Source: Pseudomonadota bacterium
GTDB taxonomy: Bacteria; Pseudomonadota; Alphaproteobacteria; Sphingomonadales; Sphingomonadaceae
NCBI GenBank assembly: GCA_020160755.1
Contig: JAIUPN010000002.1
Coordinates: 62,001 to 126,000, forward strand
Direction of reading: 5' to 3'
Length of the DNA: 64,000 nucleotides
Below the pieces are notes generated by a model, which was not told the origin of the DNA, did not search any database, and worked only from the letters and a program-made list of their open reading frames with translations. The stretch's first letter is position 1; each line of letters begins with the position of its first letter. Below are positions 40,324-49,863 of the stretch, in pieces. A program made the position numbers and the translations under genes.

Positions 40324-43300
40324 ATGAACTTCAAGAATATCTCGGCCTGGTCCATCCGGAACCCGATCCCGCCGCTCGTCATGTTCTTCGGCCTGACGGT
40401 CGCGGGGATCGTCTCCTTCCTCATGATGGGGGTCCAAAGCGATCCCGACATCGATTTTCCGGGCGCGATCGTCATCATCGCGCAGCCGGGCGCCGCACCC
40501 ACCGAACTCGAAACGCAGGTCACCCAGCGCGTCGAAGCGGCGGTGCGCACGATCGAGGGGATCGACGAGCTCAACTCGACCGTCACCGAGGGCCAGTCGC
40601 AGACCTTCGTCCAGTTCGCGATCGGGACGCCGATCGACCGGGCGGTCACCGATATCCGCGACAAGATCACCCAGATAAGGAGCAACCTGCCGAACGGCAT
40701 CCTCGAACCGCAGGTCATCCGCCTGTCGACCTCGGGCAATACGCTGGCTTATTGGTCGGCTTCGGCCACCGACATGACGCTCGAGGAATTGAGCTGGTAT
40801 GTCGATAATGTCGTCGCCAAGCGGCTGATTGCCGTCCCCGGCATGGGCGACGCCTATCGACGGGGCGGCGTCAGCCGCGAAATCCGCGTCATCCTCAACC
40901 CCGAACGCATGCGCGCTTACGGCCTGACTGCCGCCGCGGTGAACACCCAGCTCGTCCAGCTCAACGTCAACGCCGCGGGCGGCCGGATGGAGGTCGCTGG
41001 ATCGGAACAGGCGGTGCGCATCCTCGGCAATGCCAGTAGCGCGAACGCGCTCGGCGAAACCCTGATCTCGGTCGGCACCAACCGCACCGTGCGCCTCGCG
41101 GACATCGCCGAGGTCAAGGACCTCTACGCCGAGCAGCGCTCGGTCTCGAAGCAGGACGGACGGCAGGTGCTGACCTTCGGGTTCGAGCGCGCGAAGGGCG
41201 CCTCCGACGTCACCGTCTATGACGCGGCGGTCGAGGAGTTGCGCAAGCTCGAGAAGGAAAACCCCAAGATCAAGTTCACCGAGCTGTTCAGCGATATCGA
41301 ATATACCAAGGGCCAATATCATTCGGCGATCAACGCGATGGTCGAGGGCGCGATCCTCGCGGTCATCGTCGTCTTCCTGTTCCTGCGCGACTGGCGCGCG
41401 ACCCTTATCTCGGCGCTCGCAATCCCGCTCTCGGCGGTCCCGACCTTCCTCTTCATGGACCTGATGGGCTTCTCGCTCAACATGATGACCCTGCTCGCGC
41501 TCAGCCTTGTCGCCGGCGTCCTCGTCGACGACGCGATCGTCGAGATCGAGAATATCGTCCGCCACATGCGGATGGGCAAATCCGCTTACCAGGCCTCGAT
41601 CGACGCCGCCGACGAGATTGGCCTGGCCGTGCTCGCGACCACCATGACGATCGTCGCGGTCTTCCTGCCCGTCGGGCTGATGCCGGGGGTCGCCGGACAA
41701 TATTTCAAGAATTTCGGGCTGACCGTCGTCGCGGCGGTGCTGATGAGCCTCGCGGTCGCGCGCATGATCACGCCGATGCTCGCCGCTTATTTTCTCTCCG
41801 CGCAGGGTCCGCAGAAGCATGGCGAAGGCCCGCTGATCGACACCTATATGCGCGTGCTGCGCTGGAGCCTCGATGCCAGGGCCGCCGATGCGGCCCGCGC
41901 CCGAGGCGATCGCTGGAAATGGCTCGCCTACATCAAGGATCACCGGCTCTGGGTCGTCGGTATCGGGGTACTCGCGCTCTTCGCGACCATCTTCAGCTTC
42001 TCGCTGCTCCCGATGACCTTCCAGCCGTCGATCGATTCCGACACGAGCCGCGTCGCAATCCAGCTCGCTCCGGGTGCAACGCTCGAACAAACCGAGGCAG
42101 TGGCCGACGAGGTGACCGATCTCATGAAGCGCGACCCGCTCGTCGAATCCGCCTTGTCGCGGATCGATGTCGGCACGGCGACGGTCTATCTGAAATTGCG
42201 CAAGGACCGCGAACTCACCTCGACCGAGTTCGAAAAGGACCGCGCGCCGCGGCTGGCTGCGGTTCCCGATGCGCGCATCAACTTCCAGTCGCAGCATGGC
42301 GGCGGTGGCGGCAGCAGCCGCGACATCTCGATCACACTCGGCAGCGACGACCCGAAGAAGCTTGAAGATGTCGGCAACCGGCTGCTTGCCGAAATGGCCA
42401 AGGTGAAGGAAATCCGCTCGCCGCGCGTCGAGGGCAATCTTCAGCGCCCCGAGATCGTCATTCGCCCGCGCTTTGCGCTCGCCGCGCAGCTCGGGGTGAC
42501 GACACAGGCCCTCAGCCAGTCGATCCGCGTCGCGACGCTTGGTGAGATTGACCAGAACAGCGCGAAATTCTCGCTATCCGATCGGCAAATCCCGGTTCGC
42601 GTCGCGCTCGCGGAAACCGCGCGCGAGCGGCTCGATACGCTCCGCAATATGCCGGTCCCGACCCGCAACGGCGGAACGGTGCCGCTCTCGGTCGTCGCTG
42701 AGATCGGCTTTGGCGCCGGCCCGACCCAGATCAATCGCACCAATCAGGTGCGCCAGCTCACCATCGGGGCCGACCTCGCCCCGGGTCTGGTGACGGGTCA
42801 GGCGATGGAAAAAGTCGAGGCGCTGCCCGCGCTCAAGCAGCTTCCCGCCGGCGTCACGCGGCTCGTGCTCGGCAGCGCCAAATGGCAGGCCGAGATGCTG
42901 CGTAACTTCGCAATCGCGGTGGTGTCGGGCATCTTCCTCGTGCTCGCCGTTCTGATCCTGCTCTATCGCAAGATCATCCCGCCCTTCGTCAACATGGGTT
43001 CGCTGCTGCTCGCCCCGCTCGGCGGTGCGATCGCGTTGCTCTTGACCGGCTATCCGCTGTCGCTCCCCGTCTTCATCGGGGTGCTGATGCTGCTCGGTAT
43101 CGTCGGCAAGAACAGCATTCTGCTCGTCGATTTTGCGATCGAGGAAATGGCGTCCGGCGTGCCGCGCGACGAGGCGATCGTCGACGCGGGGCACAAGCGC
43201 GCGCAGCCGATCCTGATGACCACGGTCGCGATGGTCGCGGGCATGATCCCGACCGCGCTGTCGCTCACCGGCGACGGTGCATGGCGCGCGCCGATGGCGG

Positions 43301-43503
43301 TCACGGTGATCGGCGGTCTCATCCTTTCGACGATGCTGACGCTGCTGATCGTACCGGCGTCCTTCAGCCTTGCGGCGGGCTTCGAGCGCCGGATGGCCCC
43401 GCGCCTGCGCCGCTGGTTCACGACCGGCGGCGCGCACGCCGACCCATCGCCTGCGGGCGTCACCGACATCGGCGCGGGGCAAAGCCCGGCGGCCGATCGA
43501 TAG
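40324..43503 (+). CDS. RND transporter of the HAE (drug/lipid efflux) type
   Basis: This 1059-aa protein has standard RND topology, but its fourth helix reads GVLVDDAIVEIENI, the double-Asp signature of HAE pumps rather than metal pumps. It begins MNFKNISAWSIRNPIPPL. No adaptor or channel gene lies beside it, so it may borrow partners from the upstream operon or elsewhere. It starts 45 bases after the ATPase gene and is followed by a second SRPBCC gene. Confidence 0.9.
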   Translation: MNFKNISAWSIRNPIPPLVMFFGLTVAGIVSFLMMGVQSDPDIDFPGAIVIIAQPGAAPTELETQVTQRVEAAVRTIEGIDELNSTVTEGQSQTFVQFAIGTPIDRAVTDIRDKITQIRSNLPNGILEPQVIRLSTSGNTLAYWSASATDMTLEELSWYVDNVVAKRLIAVPGMGDAYRRGGVSREIRVILNPERMRAYGLTAAAVNTQLVQLNVNAAGGRMEVAGSEQAVRILGNASSANALGETLISVGTNRTVRLADIAEVKDLYAEQRSVSKQDGRQVLTFGFERAKGASDVTVYDAAVEELRKLEKENPKIKFTELFSDIEYTKGQYHSAINAMVEGAILAVIVVFLFLRDWRATLISALAIPLSAVPTFLFMDLMGFSLNMMTLLALSLVAGVLVDDAIVEIENIVRHMRMGKSAYQASIDAADEIGLAVLATTMTIVAVFLPVGLMPGVAGQYFKNFGLTVVAAVLMSLAVARMITPMLAAYFLSAQGPQKHGEGPLIDTYMRVLRWSLDARAADAARARGDRWKWLAYIKDHRLWVVGIGVLALFATIFSFSLLPMTFQPSIDSDTSRVAIQLAPGATLEQTEAVADEVTDLMKRDPLVESALSRIDVGTATVYLKLRKDRELTSTEFEKDRAPRLAAVPDARINFQSQHGGGGGSSRDISITLGSDDPKKLEDVGNRLLAEMAKVKEIRSPRVEGNLQRPEIVIRPRFALAAQLGVTTQALSQSIRVATLGEIDQNSAKFSLSDRQIPVRVALAETARERLDTLRNMPVPTRNGGTVPLSVVAEIGFGAGPTQINRTNQVRQLTIGADLAPGLVTGQAMEKVEALPALKQLPAGVTRLVLGSAKWQAEMLRNFAIAVVSGIFLVLAVLILLYRKIIPPFVNMGSLLLAPLGGAIALLLTGYPLSLPVFIGVLMLLGIVGKNSILLVDFAIEEMASGVPRDEAIVDAGHKRAQPILMTTVAMVAGMIPTALSLTGDGAWRAPMAVTVIGGLILSTMLTLLIVPASFSLAAGFERRMAPRLRRWFTTGGAHADPSPAGVTDIGAGQSPAADR

Positions 43504-43516
43504 AGGAGTGAAGTTG

Positions 43517-44002
43517 ATGGAGTTCGAGCGGGAGCATGACCTCCCCTATAGTCCGGAACAGATATGGGCGGTCCTCGGCGATTTCGAGAACCACCGGATC
43601 TGGAATCCCTATGTCCGGATCGAGCGGCTTGCCGAGGACCCGATCGCGATCCGCTATTCGATGCGAATGGATCCCAACAAGCCCAAGTTTCTCGAAGTCT
43701 CCGCGACGGTCCTTTCCGCGCGCTCCGGCGAGGAACTGATTCTCGACGTAAAGCCGAGCTTCATCCTCCAGTTCGAGGAGAGCTATATCCTGACCCGGAC
43801 GCCGGAAGGGACCAAATTCCTCCATCGCTATCGCTGCCGCGGACCTTTTGCCTGGCTCCGGCTTCCCGGCATCCAGACGAGCTTTCAAAGGATGCTCGCA
43901 TCGATCGACGGCATCCTGCTCAGCTACCTCAAGTCCAAGTACAGCAAGCCGCAATCGCCGCCGCGGCGGCCCAAGTCGAAGTTCAAAGGTGGTCGGCGAT
44001 GA
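43517..44002 (+). CDS. SRPBCC family protein (second copy)
   Basis: This 161-aa protein begins with a helix-grip pattern, YSPEQIWAVLGDFENHRIWNP, and ends with a basic tail (PPRRPKSKFKGGRR). It shares the CRGxFxWLxxPxxxxxF feature with the SRPBCC protein at 37078, so the two are probably paralogues. ATG 43517 sits eight bases after AGAGGAG; in-frame GTG and TTG codons lie just before it. It overlaps dsbB by four bases. Confidence 0.8.
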   Translation: MEFEREHDLPYSPEQIWAVLGDFENHRIWNPYVRIERLAEDPIAIRYSMRMDPNKPKFLEVSATVLSARSGEELILDVKPSFILQFEESYILTRTPEGTKFLHRYRCRGPFAWLRLPGIQTSFQRMLASIDGILLSYLKSKYSKPQSPPRRPKSKFKGGRR

Positions 44003-44433
44003 CGAGCTTTCCGATGCTCGCGCCGCACAAATGGCGTCCGCTCGGCGCGGCCTGGGCAATTGCCCTCCTGTCGAGCCTAGCTGTCCTCTTCGTCGGTGAG
44101 GTCATGGGCCAGGCGCCGTGCGATCTCTGCTGGTTCCAGCGCGCTTTCATGTTTCCGCTCGCGATCATTCTCGGCATCGCGGCGTTCATGTCGGACCGCG
44201 CCGTCGTTCCTTATGGGCTGGCGCTGGCTTTCGGCGGCGGTCTCGTCGCTTTCTATCACAGCCTGCTCTACGTCGGCGTCATTCCGGCCCAGATCGTCCC
44301 CTGTACCGGCGGCCCGTCATGCTCGGGAGAGAGCATGGCAATCGGAGGCGTGCCGCTGCCCCTCCTGTCGCTGGCCGCGTTTGCGCTCATCCTTATCCTC
44401 TTGCTCAACTTCCAAAGGAGACTGAAATCATGA
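43999..44433 (+). CDS. Disulfide bond formation protein DsbB family
   Basis: This 144-aa inner-membrane protein has four hydrophobic helices and the two DsbB cysteine pairs: CDLC (C41/C44) followed by WFQR, and C102/C108 in PCTGGPSC. It re-oxidises a DsbA-type partner and passes electrons to quinone. ATG 43999 overlaps the SRPBCC stop and its own stop overlaps the DsbA-like gene, so the redox pair is translationally coupled. Confidence 0.92.
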   Translation: MTSFPMLAPHKWRPLGAAWAIALLSSLAVLFVGEVMGQAPCDLCWFQRAFMFPLAIILGIAAFMSDRAVVPYGLALAFGGGLVAFYHSLLYVGVIPAQIVPCTGGPSCSGESMAIGGVPLPLLSLAAFALILILLLNFQRRLKS

Positions 44434-45074
44434 ACAGACGTATCGGTGTCGTTGCCACGCTTGTCCTCTCGGCACTCGCCTTCACCGGCGGCGCGATGCT
44501 CTACAGCGGAACCGCCGAGGGCGAACCCACGAAGAAGGTCGTGGCGGGGCCGGTCGACAGCCTCATTCGTCCGCACTCTCCAATCATCGGTCCAAAGAAT
44601 GCGCCGGTGACCATCGTCGAATTCTTCGACCCCTCGTGCGAGGCCTGCCGCGCCTTCTATCCGACGGTGAAGGGCATCGTCGCCAAATATCCCAAGGATG
44701 TGCGTCTCGTGATGCGCTACCTGCCGCTCCATCCCGGCTCGGCCGAGGCGATCGTGATCCTCGAAGCCGCGCGCGTGCAGGGCAAGCTCCAGCCCGTAAC
44801 GGCGGCGCTGCTCGAGGCGCAGCCCGACTGGCACGACGGCAAGATGGACGGTGCCTGGGCCGCGGCCGAGAAGGCCGGCCTCAATGTCGCGAAGGCGCGC
44901 GCGATGCCGACCACCGATGCAATGGCCTGGATGGAGCAGGACATTGCCGACGCGCGTGCGGTCGGCGTCAAGGGCACCCCGACCTTCTTCGTCAATGGCG
45001 AGATGCTCGTCCAGCCGAGCCCCGAACAGGTCGAGGCCAAGGTTCAGGCCGCGGTCGCGGCGATGGGGCAATGA
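44430..45074 (+). CDS. DsbA-family thiol-disulfide protein
   Basis: This 214-aa protein has an N-terminal membrane/signal segment (VATLVLSALAFTGGAMLY) and a thioredoxin-like domain. The active site is C70-EA-C73 in FFDPSCEACRAFYP, with the cis-proline loop VKGTPTFFVNG. The CxxC dipeptide is EA rather than the PH of classical DsbA, which may lower its oxidising power. It follows DsbB directly and likely works with it to fold periplasmic proteins of this locus. AAAGGAG precedes the ATG. Confidence 0.92.
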   Translation: MNRRIGVVATLVLSALAFTGGAMLYSGTAEGEPTKKVVAGPVDSLIRPHSPIIGPKNAPVTIVEFFDPSCEACRAFYPTVKGIVAKYPKDVRLVMRYLPLHPGSAEAIVILEAARVQGKLQPVTAALLEAQPDWHDGKMDGAWAAAEKAGLNVAKARAMPTTDAMAWMEQDIADARAVGVKGTPTFFVNGEMLVQPSPEQVEAKVQAAVAAMGQ

Positions 45075-45236
45075 GCCGGAGCGGGGTGTCCCTTGACGGG
45101 GTAGCGAGCCGCTCCAGCATCTCGTCCTGCCGCAGCACTGGCCCGAGTGATCCACCGGCTCGTGTTCGGGTGCGATATTCACAGTGCGTTCAATGACGAA
45201 GGGGGAGTTTGCAGGTTCGTAAAAGGAGAGACAGAC

Positions 45237-45542
45237 ATGCGAAAATTTGTGCAGTTCGCGGCGGCGCTGCTCGCATTTGCGATCCCGGGCACCGCAATGG
45301 CTCAACATCATGGTGATCGTGGCGGCTGGAGTGGCAGCCATGATGCTCCGCGCGGACATGACCGCGATTACCGGCCCATTCGGCACAGCGCCCCCACTTA
45401 TGGCCACGACCGGGGCTATCGTTCCTACGATCCCTATTATCGCGGCAACGCTCATCGGTTCGAGCGGCGCGATCAATACGAACGGCGCTACCAGAAGAGG
45501 CGACAGCATCATCATCACCGGGGCCGTCACTGGCGAGGCTAG
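45237..45542 (+). CDS. Small secreted His/Arg/Tyr-rich protein
   Basis: This 101-aa protein has a clear signal peptide ending GTAMAQ. A mature part follows, made almost wholly of His, Arg, Tyr, Gly and Asp, ending in QKRRQHHHHRGRHWRG. A strong ribosome-binding site (AAAAGGAGAG) precedes ATG 45237, chosen over an upstream in-frame start because it gives the signal peptide. The mature sequence could bind metal ions. I do not recognise a defined family, though it recalls RcnB-like periplasmic proteins. Confidence 0.7.
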   Translation: MRKFVQFAAALLAFAIPGTAMAQHHGDRGGWSGSHDAPRGHDRDYRPIRHSAPTYGHDRGYRSYDPYYRGNAHRFERRDQYERRYQKRRQHHHHRGRHWRG

Positions 45543-45797
45543 GCGCGGCGAATGCCGTCTCCGCGTCAGGTAGAGCGACCTCTCTGATCGACAACAACCT
45601 TGCCTTGGTGCGCAAAGCCAGGGAGGGCATCGTCGGCGACGATAGCAGAGCCGCTTCAAAGGCCGGCGTAAGGCTGCGCCAACAAGCAGGCCGTGCTGAC
45701 CTTCGAGCCGTTTGCCAGCGCAGGGCCGTTCATACGCGGTCACAGTTTCATGGATATCATTCGGGTAACCGGATTGGAGCCGCATCGCCCGCCGGGG
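45543..45797. other. Intergenic region between metal island and TonB/CRTAC1 operon
   Basis: These 255 bases separate a plus-strand gene from a minus-strand gene (convergent). I see no supported gene, no clear terminator with a U-tract and no mobile-element ends. It marks the border between the metal-resistance island and the nutrient-uptake region. Confidence 0.4.
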
Positions 45798-47288
45798 CTA
45801 CCGCTCACGGATCACGAGTTCGGTCCCGGCATAGCGCTCCGGGCGAACATGCTCGATCCGCTGCGTCCGGCGGCTCGCCCTGTTCATGAAGGTGACTTCG
45901 ACGGTCACCGGCGTCATGGAGGCGAGGCCGAAGTGGACCGGCTGGGTGCCTTGCGAATTATAGCCTTCGCCGGTCGAGACCAGACGCGTCGCGACGATCT
46001 GGCCGGCGGCGTCGTAGAGCCGGACTTCGGCGCCCATGCGAGTGAAACGCCCCGCCTTGTCGAGGACGCGCACGGAAAGGCTGCGGCGGGCGGTTTGCTT
46101 GCCCAGATCGTTATGGAAGAGGAAATGGCCGCCGGTCGCGGTGTATCCGCGTGTGACCGAGAGATCGAGCGCGCCGTCGCGGTCATAGTCGATCCACTGG
46201 ATGCCATGATCGGCGACGTTGAGCGCCGAACCGGCGGGCAGGATGTTCTCAAAGCCCTTGCCTCCGAGGTTGCGATAGAGGCGGTTTGCGGGCTGCTGCG
46301 CGCCCGATTTGCCGGTGTAGGCGGTAACGAAGAGGTCGAGCCAACCATCATTGTCGAAATCGCCCCAGGCGGCGCCGACCGCATGATTGTCCTCCGCGAG
46401 GCCGAGCTCGGGCGCGACATTCTCGAAGCTGCCGTCGCCCTTGTTGCGGTAGAGGATATTGACGCCGTAGCTCGCGACAAACAGGTCGAGTTCGCCGTCA
46501 TTGTCATAGTCGCCGACCGCGCAGCCGACGCTGCCGTCTTCGGCCGAACGGCCGGGGCGGTCCATGCCGAGCGCGGGAGCGACGTCGACGAAGCGACTGC
46601 CGTCGTTGCGCCACAGTGCGTCGGTTGCGCCCGACTGGTTGGCGAGGAAGAGATCGAGATCGCCATCGCGGTCGTAATCGAACCAGCAGGCACCCACGGT
46701 CGGCCGCGCGTCGTCGCCCGCCTGTTCGGCGTCGACGCGCACGAAATGGCCCGCATCCTGGCGAAACAGTGCATTGGGGCCAGCGCGGTCGGCAGTAAAA
46801 AGGTCGAGGTCGCCGTCATTGTCGTAATCGACCCAGTTCGATTGCCGCGCCGAGCGTCCGGGAACGACGGGCGTGAGGTCCTGGCGGACGAAGCGGCGGC
46901 CGCTCTCATTGCGGAACAGAAGGTTGGCTTCGGTCGCCTTGGTGGCGCCGGCATAGAGATCGAACCAACCATCGCCGTCATAGTCGCCCCATGACAGCCC
47001 GCGCATCTCGGCGCCGGAGACGGGCAGGCCCATCGCGGCACCGATGCTGGTGAAATGGCCGCGGTCGTTGCGGTAGAGGCGAATTTCGCCGGTCTTGATC
47101 GACACGGCGAGGTCGAGATCGCCATCACGGTCGAAATCTGCCCAGCTGTTGGAGAGCGAGCCGGGAATGGTGAAATCGGCGGTCTGGACGGGCGCGAAGG
47201 CGGGAACGGTCGTCCCGGCCGCCCCGCCGCCGGCAATGCCGGTCGAAAGGGCGGCCCAGGACAGGATCCGCATCAGTTCATCGCGCAT
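45798..47288 (-). CDS. CRTAC1-family protein (FG-GAP/VCBS repeats, ASPIC/UnbV)
   Basis: This 496-aa exported protein has an N-terminal signal segment and at least seven repeats with calcium-binding-like cores such as WADFDRDGDLDLAV, WGDYDGDGWFDLYA and VGDYDNDGELDLFV, forming a beta-propeller. The C-terminus carries an ASPIC/UnbV-type domain (MGAEVRLYDAAGQIVATRLV). CRTAC1 proteins are often encoded beside TonB receptors and may bind ligand or act outside the cell. It starts 27 bases after the receptor gene. Confidence 0.88.
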   Translation of the reverse strand: MRDELMRILSWAALSTGIAGGGAAGTTVPAFAPVQTADFTIPGSLSNSWADFDRDGDLDLAVSIKTGEIRLYRNDRGHFTSIGAAMGLPVSGAEMRGLSWGDYDGDGWFDLYAGATKATEANLLFRNESGRRFVRQDLTPVVPGRSARQSNWVDYDNDGDLDLFTADRAGPNALFRQDAGHFVRVDAEQAGDDARPTVGACWFDYDRDGDLDLFLANQSGATDALWRNDGSRFVDVAPALGMDRPGRSAEDGSVGCAVGDYDNDGELDLFVASYGVNILYRNKGDGSFENVAPELGLAEDNHAVGAAWGDFDNDGWLDLFVTAYTGKSGAQQPANRLYRNLGGKGFENILPAGSALNVADHGIQWIDYDRDGALDLSVTRGYTATGGHFLFHNDLGKQTARRSLSVRVLDKAGRFTRMGAEVRLYDAAGQIVATRLVSTGEGYNSQGTQPVHFGLASMTPVTVEVTFMNRASRRTQRIEHVRPERYAGTELVIRER

Positions 47289-47315
47289 GATGCGGACTCC
47301 TGAGGATGGTGGGGA

Positions 47316-49790
47316 TTAGAAATCGAGCGCGATCCGGCCATAATAGTAGCCGCCATATTGACCGAACGGCCCGGCGCCATAAGGCGCGAGCCCGATGGTG
47401 TTGGCGACGGTCGTGCGGTCGGGATAGACGTCGAAAATATTATAGGCGCCCGCGGCGACCCGAAACGTCTCGGTTACGCCGTAGGAGACCTCGAGATCGG
47501 TGATCCACTTGGCGCCGAAGCTCTGGTCGTTGACGGGAAGGCCCCCGACGAGATTATCGAGCGACTTGAATTTGTCGTAGCGCGTTTCCTTGACGTTAAT
47601 CGTGAAGGGACCGGATTCGAAGTTGGCGCCGAGGATCAGCTTGGTCTTGGGAGTCGAGGTGAACCAGCCCTGCGTGCGCCGATCGAACAGGGTGAGGCCT
47701 AGGCCTGCGAGCTCGCTCGGGTTGGCTGCGATCTTCCGGATGTCGGTATCATTATAGTTGAAACCGACGCTCGTGCGCAGGCGTCCGGCGCTGCCGACGT
47801 CGAACGCATAGGTGCCGACGACATCGACGCCCCGGGTGCGGGTGTCGACGGCGTTGGTGAAGAAGCGCACCGACTGGTCACCCGAGAAGCCGTTGGCGAT
47901 CAGGATGTTCCGGATCCCCGTTCCCGACAACAGGCCGGTGAGGGTGATGCGGTCGTCGAGATCGATCTGATAGGCATCGACCGAGAGCGAGAGACCCGAC
48001 GCCGGCGTCAGCGTGAAGCCGAGGCTGTAGTTCTTCGACTTTTCGGGCTTGAGGGGCTGCGCGCCGAGCGCCTGCGCGACCGCCGAGTTCGTTTTCACGA
48101 TCTTGGTGAGCACCGGGATATAGACGCCGCCGACAAGGTTGATCGACGTCGAGGTCTGCGCGAAGTCCTGCTGCGCCAGCGAGGGCGCGCGGAAGCCGTT
48201 GCTGAACGCACCTCGCAGTGCGAGCCAGTCGGTCAGCTCATAGCGTGCGCTCACCTTGCCGCTGAAGACGCTGCCCGAGCTGTCGTCGAAATGCTCGAAG
48301 CGCCCCGCCGCGGTGACGAGGAAGCGCGGGCTGACGTCGAGCGCGAGATCGACATAGCCCGCCCAGATGTTGCGGTTCACGTCCGCGGCATCTTCGGGGG
48401 TAACGACGATCGCACCCTGCGCCCCGACCTGTGCCGGGCGCCCGGCGAGTGGGCCGGTCGGGTAGAAATAACCCCCGGCACGGTAGCTGTCGACGTCGAG
48501 CGGCTTGGTGACGTAATTCTCGTAGCGATATTCGGCACCCATCGAGACCTGAAGCGCCGTCTCGCCGCCGAGCTCGATACGGCGGGTGAGATCGAGGTTG
48601 TTGGTCCACTGGTCGAACGCCGAACTGAAGGTCTTGAACTCGGTCGGGCTCGACGGACCGATCGACGCGTTGAGCGTATTTTCGGCGCCATTCTTGGCAT
48701 AGTTGCGGCCATAAGTGCTGCTGAGATCGATGTTCCAGCCCGCAGTCTCGCCGCGAAGGCCGCCGGTGAATTGGAAGTCGGTTTCCTGCAGCGTGTAGTA
48801 AGGCGTGAAGCCGTCGGGATAGATCTGGATGATGTTCTGGTTGCTGTTCGGGCGGCGGCCGGCCTGGCCGACGCGCGCGTCGCGATAGCCGAAGGTGCCA
48901 TCCGAGTAGAAGGTGACGTTGCCGAGCGGCAGGACGAGCGTTTGCGCGACCTTGACGTCCTTCACGTCGGGGAGGCCACCTTGATAGGTGCGGCGATTGG
49001 CGGTGAGCTCGCGCGGATCGGGTACACCGCCGGCGAGCGGGAAATAAAGCGCCCCGGTTACGTCGGTGTTGCGCACGGCGGCGTTGGCCTTCTTGCCTTC
49101 GACCGACAGTGTGAACGAACCGCCGTCGCCGAGCGCGAAGCCGTGCGAGACGCTGCCCGAGATGGTCTCTCCGTCGCTGCCGCTGCCGTCTCGGCCATAG
49201 CGCTGGCCGGCTTCGAACGTCGCCTTGCCGCCCGAGTCGTTGGTTTTCAGGATGACGTTGATCACGCCCGCGATCGCATCCGAGCCATATTGCGCCGAGG
49301 CGCCATCGCGCAGGACTTCGATGCGCTCGATTGCGCTCGACGGGATGAGGTCGAGATCGACCGGGTTGCCGCCCTGCGACGTCGCGCCCGAGTTGAAGTC
49401 GATGATCGAGCTGTTGTGACGGCGCTTGCCGTTGACCAGCACGAGGACATGGACGCCCGAAAGGCCGCGAAGGCCCGCGGGGCGCGTCAGGCTGTTGAAC
49501 GACGAGCTGCCCACGGTCGTCGACTGGAACGACGGCACGAGCTGCGTCAGCGCGTCGCGCAGCTGCATGCCGCCGCCGAGCTTTTCAAGCTCTTCGCCGC
49601 CGATCACGTCGATCGGGGTCGGGCTCGAAATGACGGTACGAGCTTGGCCACGGGTGCCGGTGACGATGATTTCGGACTGGGAGGCCGTTTCACCGGCGTC
49701 GTCGGCCGGGGCATCCTGCGCGAAGGCAGGCATGGAAATGGCGGCGGCGACGCAGGACGCCCCCACCAGCAGTCTCGTATATTTTTGCAT
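47316..49790 (-). CDS. TonB-dependent receptor
   Basis: This 824-aa outer-membrane receptor has a signal peptide ending SMPAFAQD, a TonB-box-like SEIIVTGTR, a plug domain with LRGLSGVHVLVLVNGKRRHN and IERIEVLRDGASAQYGSDA, and a 22-strand-type barrel ending in the aromatic RIALDF. The ligand cannot be read from sequence. It is the third gene of an operon headed by an ECF sigma factor. Confidence 0.93.
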   Translation of the reverse strand: MQKYTRLLVGASCVAAAISMPAFAQDAPADDAGETASQSEIIVTGTRGQARTVISSPTPIDVIGGEELEKLGGGMQLRDALTQLVPSFQSTTVGSSSFNSLTRPAGLRGLSGVHVLVLVNGKRRHNSSIIDFNSGATSQGGNPVDLDLIPSSAIERIEVLRDGASAQYGSDAIAGVINVILKTNDSGGKATFEAGQRYGRDGSGSDGETISGSVSHGFALGDGGSFTLSVEGKKANAAVRNTDVTGALYFPLAGGVPDPRELTANRRTYQGGLPDVKDVKVAQTLVLPLGNVTFYSDGTFGYRDARVGQAGRRPNSNQNIIQIYPDGFTPYYTLQETDFQFTGGLRGETAGWNIDLSSTYGRNYAKNGAENTLNASIGPSSPTEFKTFSSAFDQWTNNLDLTRRIELGGETALQVSMGAEYRYENYVTKPLDVDSYRAGGYFYPTGPLAGRPAQVGAQGAIVVTPEDAADVNRNIWAGYVDLALDVSPRFLVTAAGRFEHFDDSSGSVFSGKVSARYELTDWLALRGAFSNGFRAPSLAQQDFAQTSTSINLVGGVYIPVLTKIVKTNSAVAQALGAQPLKPEKSKNYSLGFTLTPASGLSLSVDAYQIDLDDRITLTGLLSGTGIRNILIANGFSGDQSVRFFTNAVDTRTRGVDVVGTYAFDVGSAGRLRTSVGFNYNDTDIRKIAANPSELAGLGLTLFDRRTQGWFTSTPKTKLILGANFESGPFTINVKETRYDKFKSLDNLVGGLPVNDQSFGAKWITDLEVSYGVTETFRVAAGAYNIFDVYPDRTTVANTIGLAPYGAGPFGQYGGYYYGRIALDF

Positions 49791-49863
49791 GGTCTTGCTC
49801 CTGAATACGGAAAATCGTTCCCCCGGTGAACCTGCGATTTTTTGTTTTCCGCTTGTTCGGCGC

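Noticed and set aside
38573..42297. Two long minus-strand open frames across the P-type ATPase and HAE-RND genes
   Set aside because: Their translations are Arg/Asp/His-rich without domains, typical of antisense shadows of high-GC genes. The plus-strand frames carry all family motifs.
45078..45115. Inverted repeat GGAGCGG/CCGCTCC after the DsbA-like gene as a terminator
   Set aside because: The stem is only 7 bp with a 24-base loop and no U-tract, so it is too weak to call.
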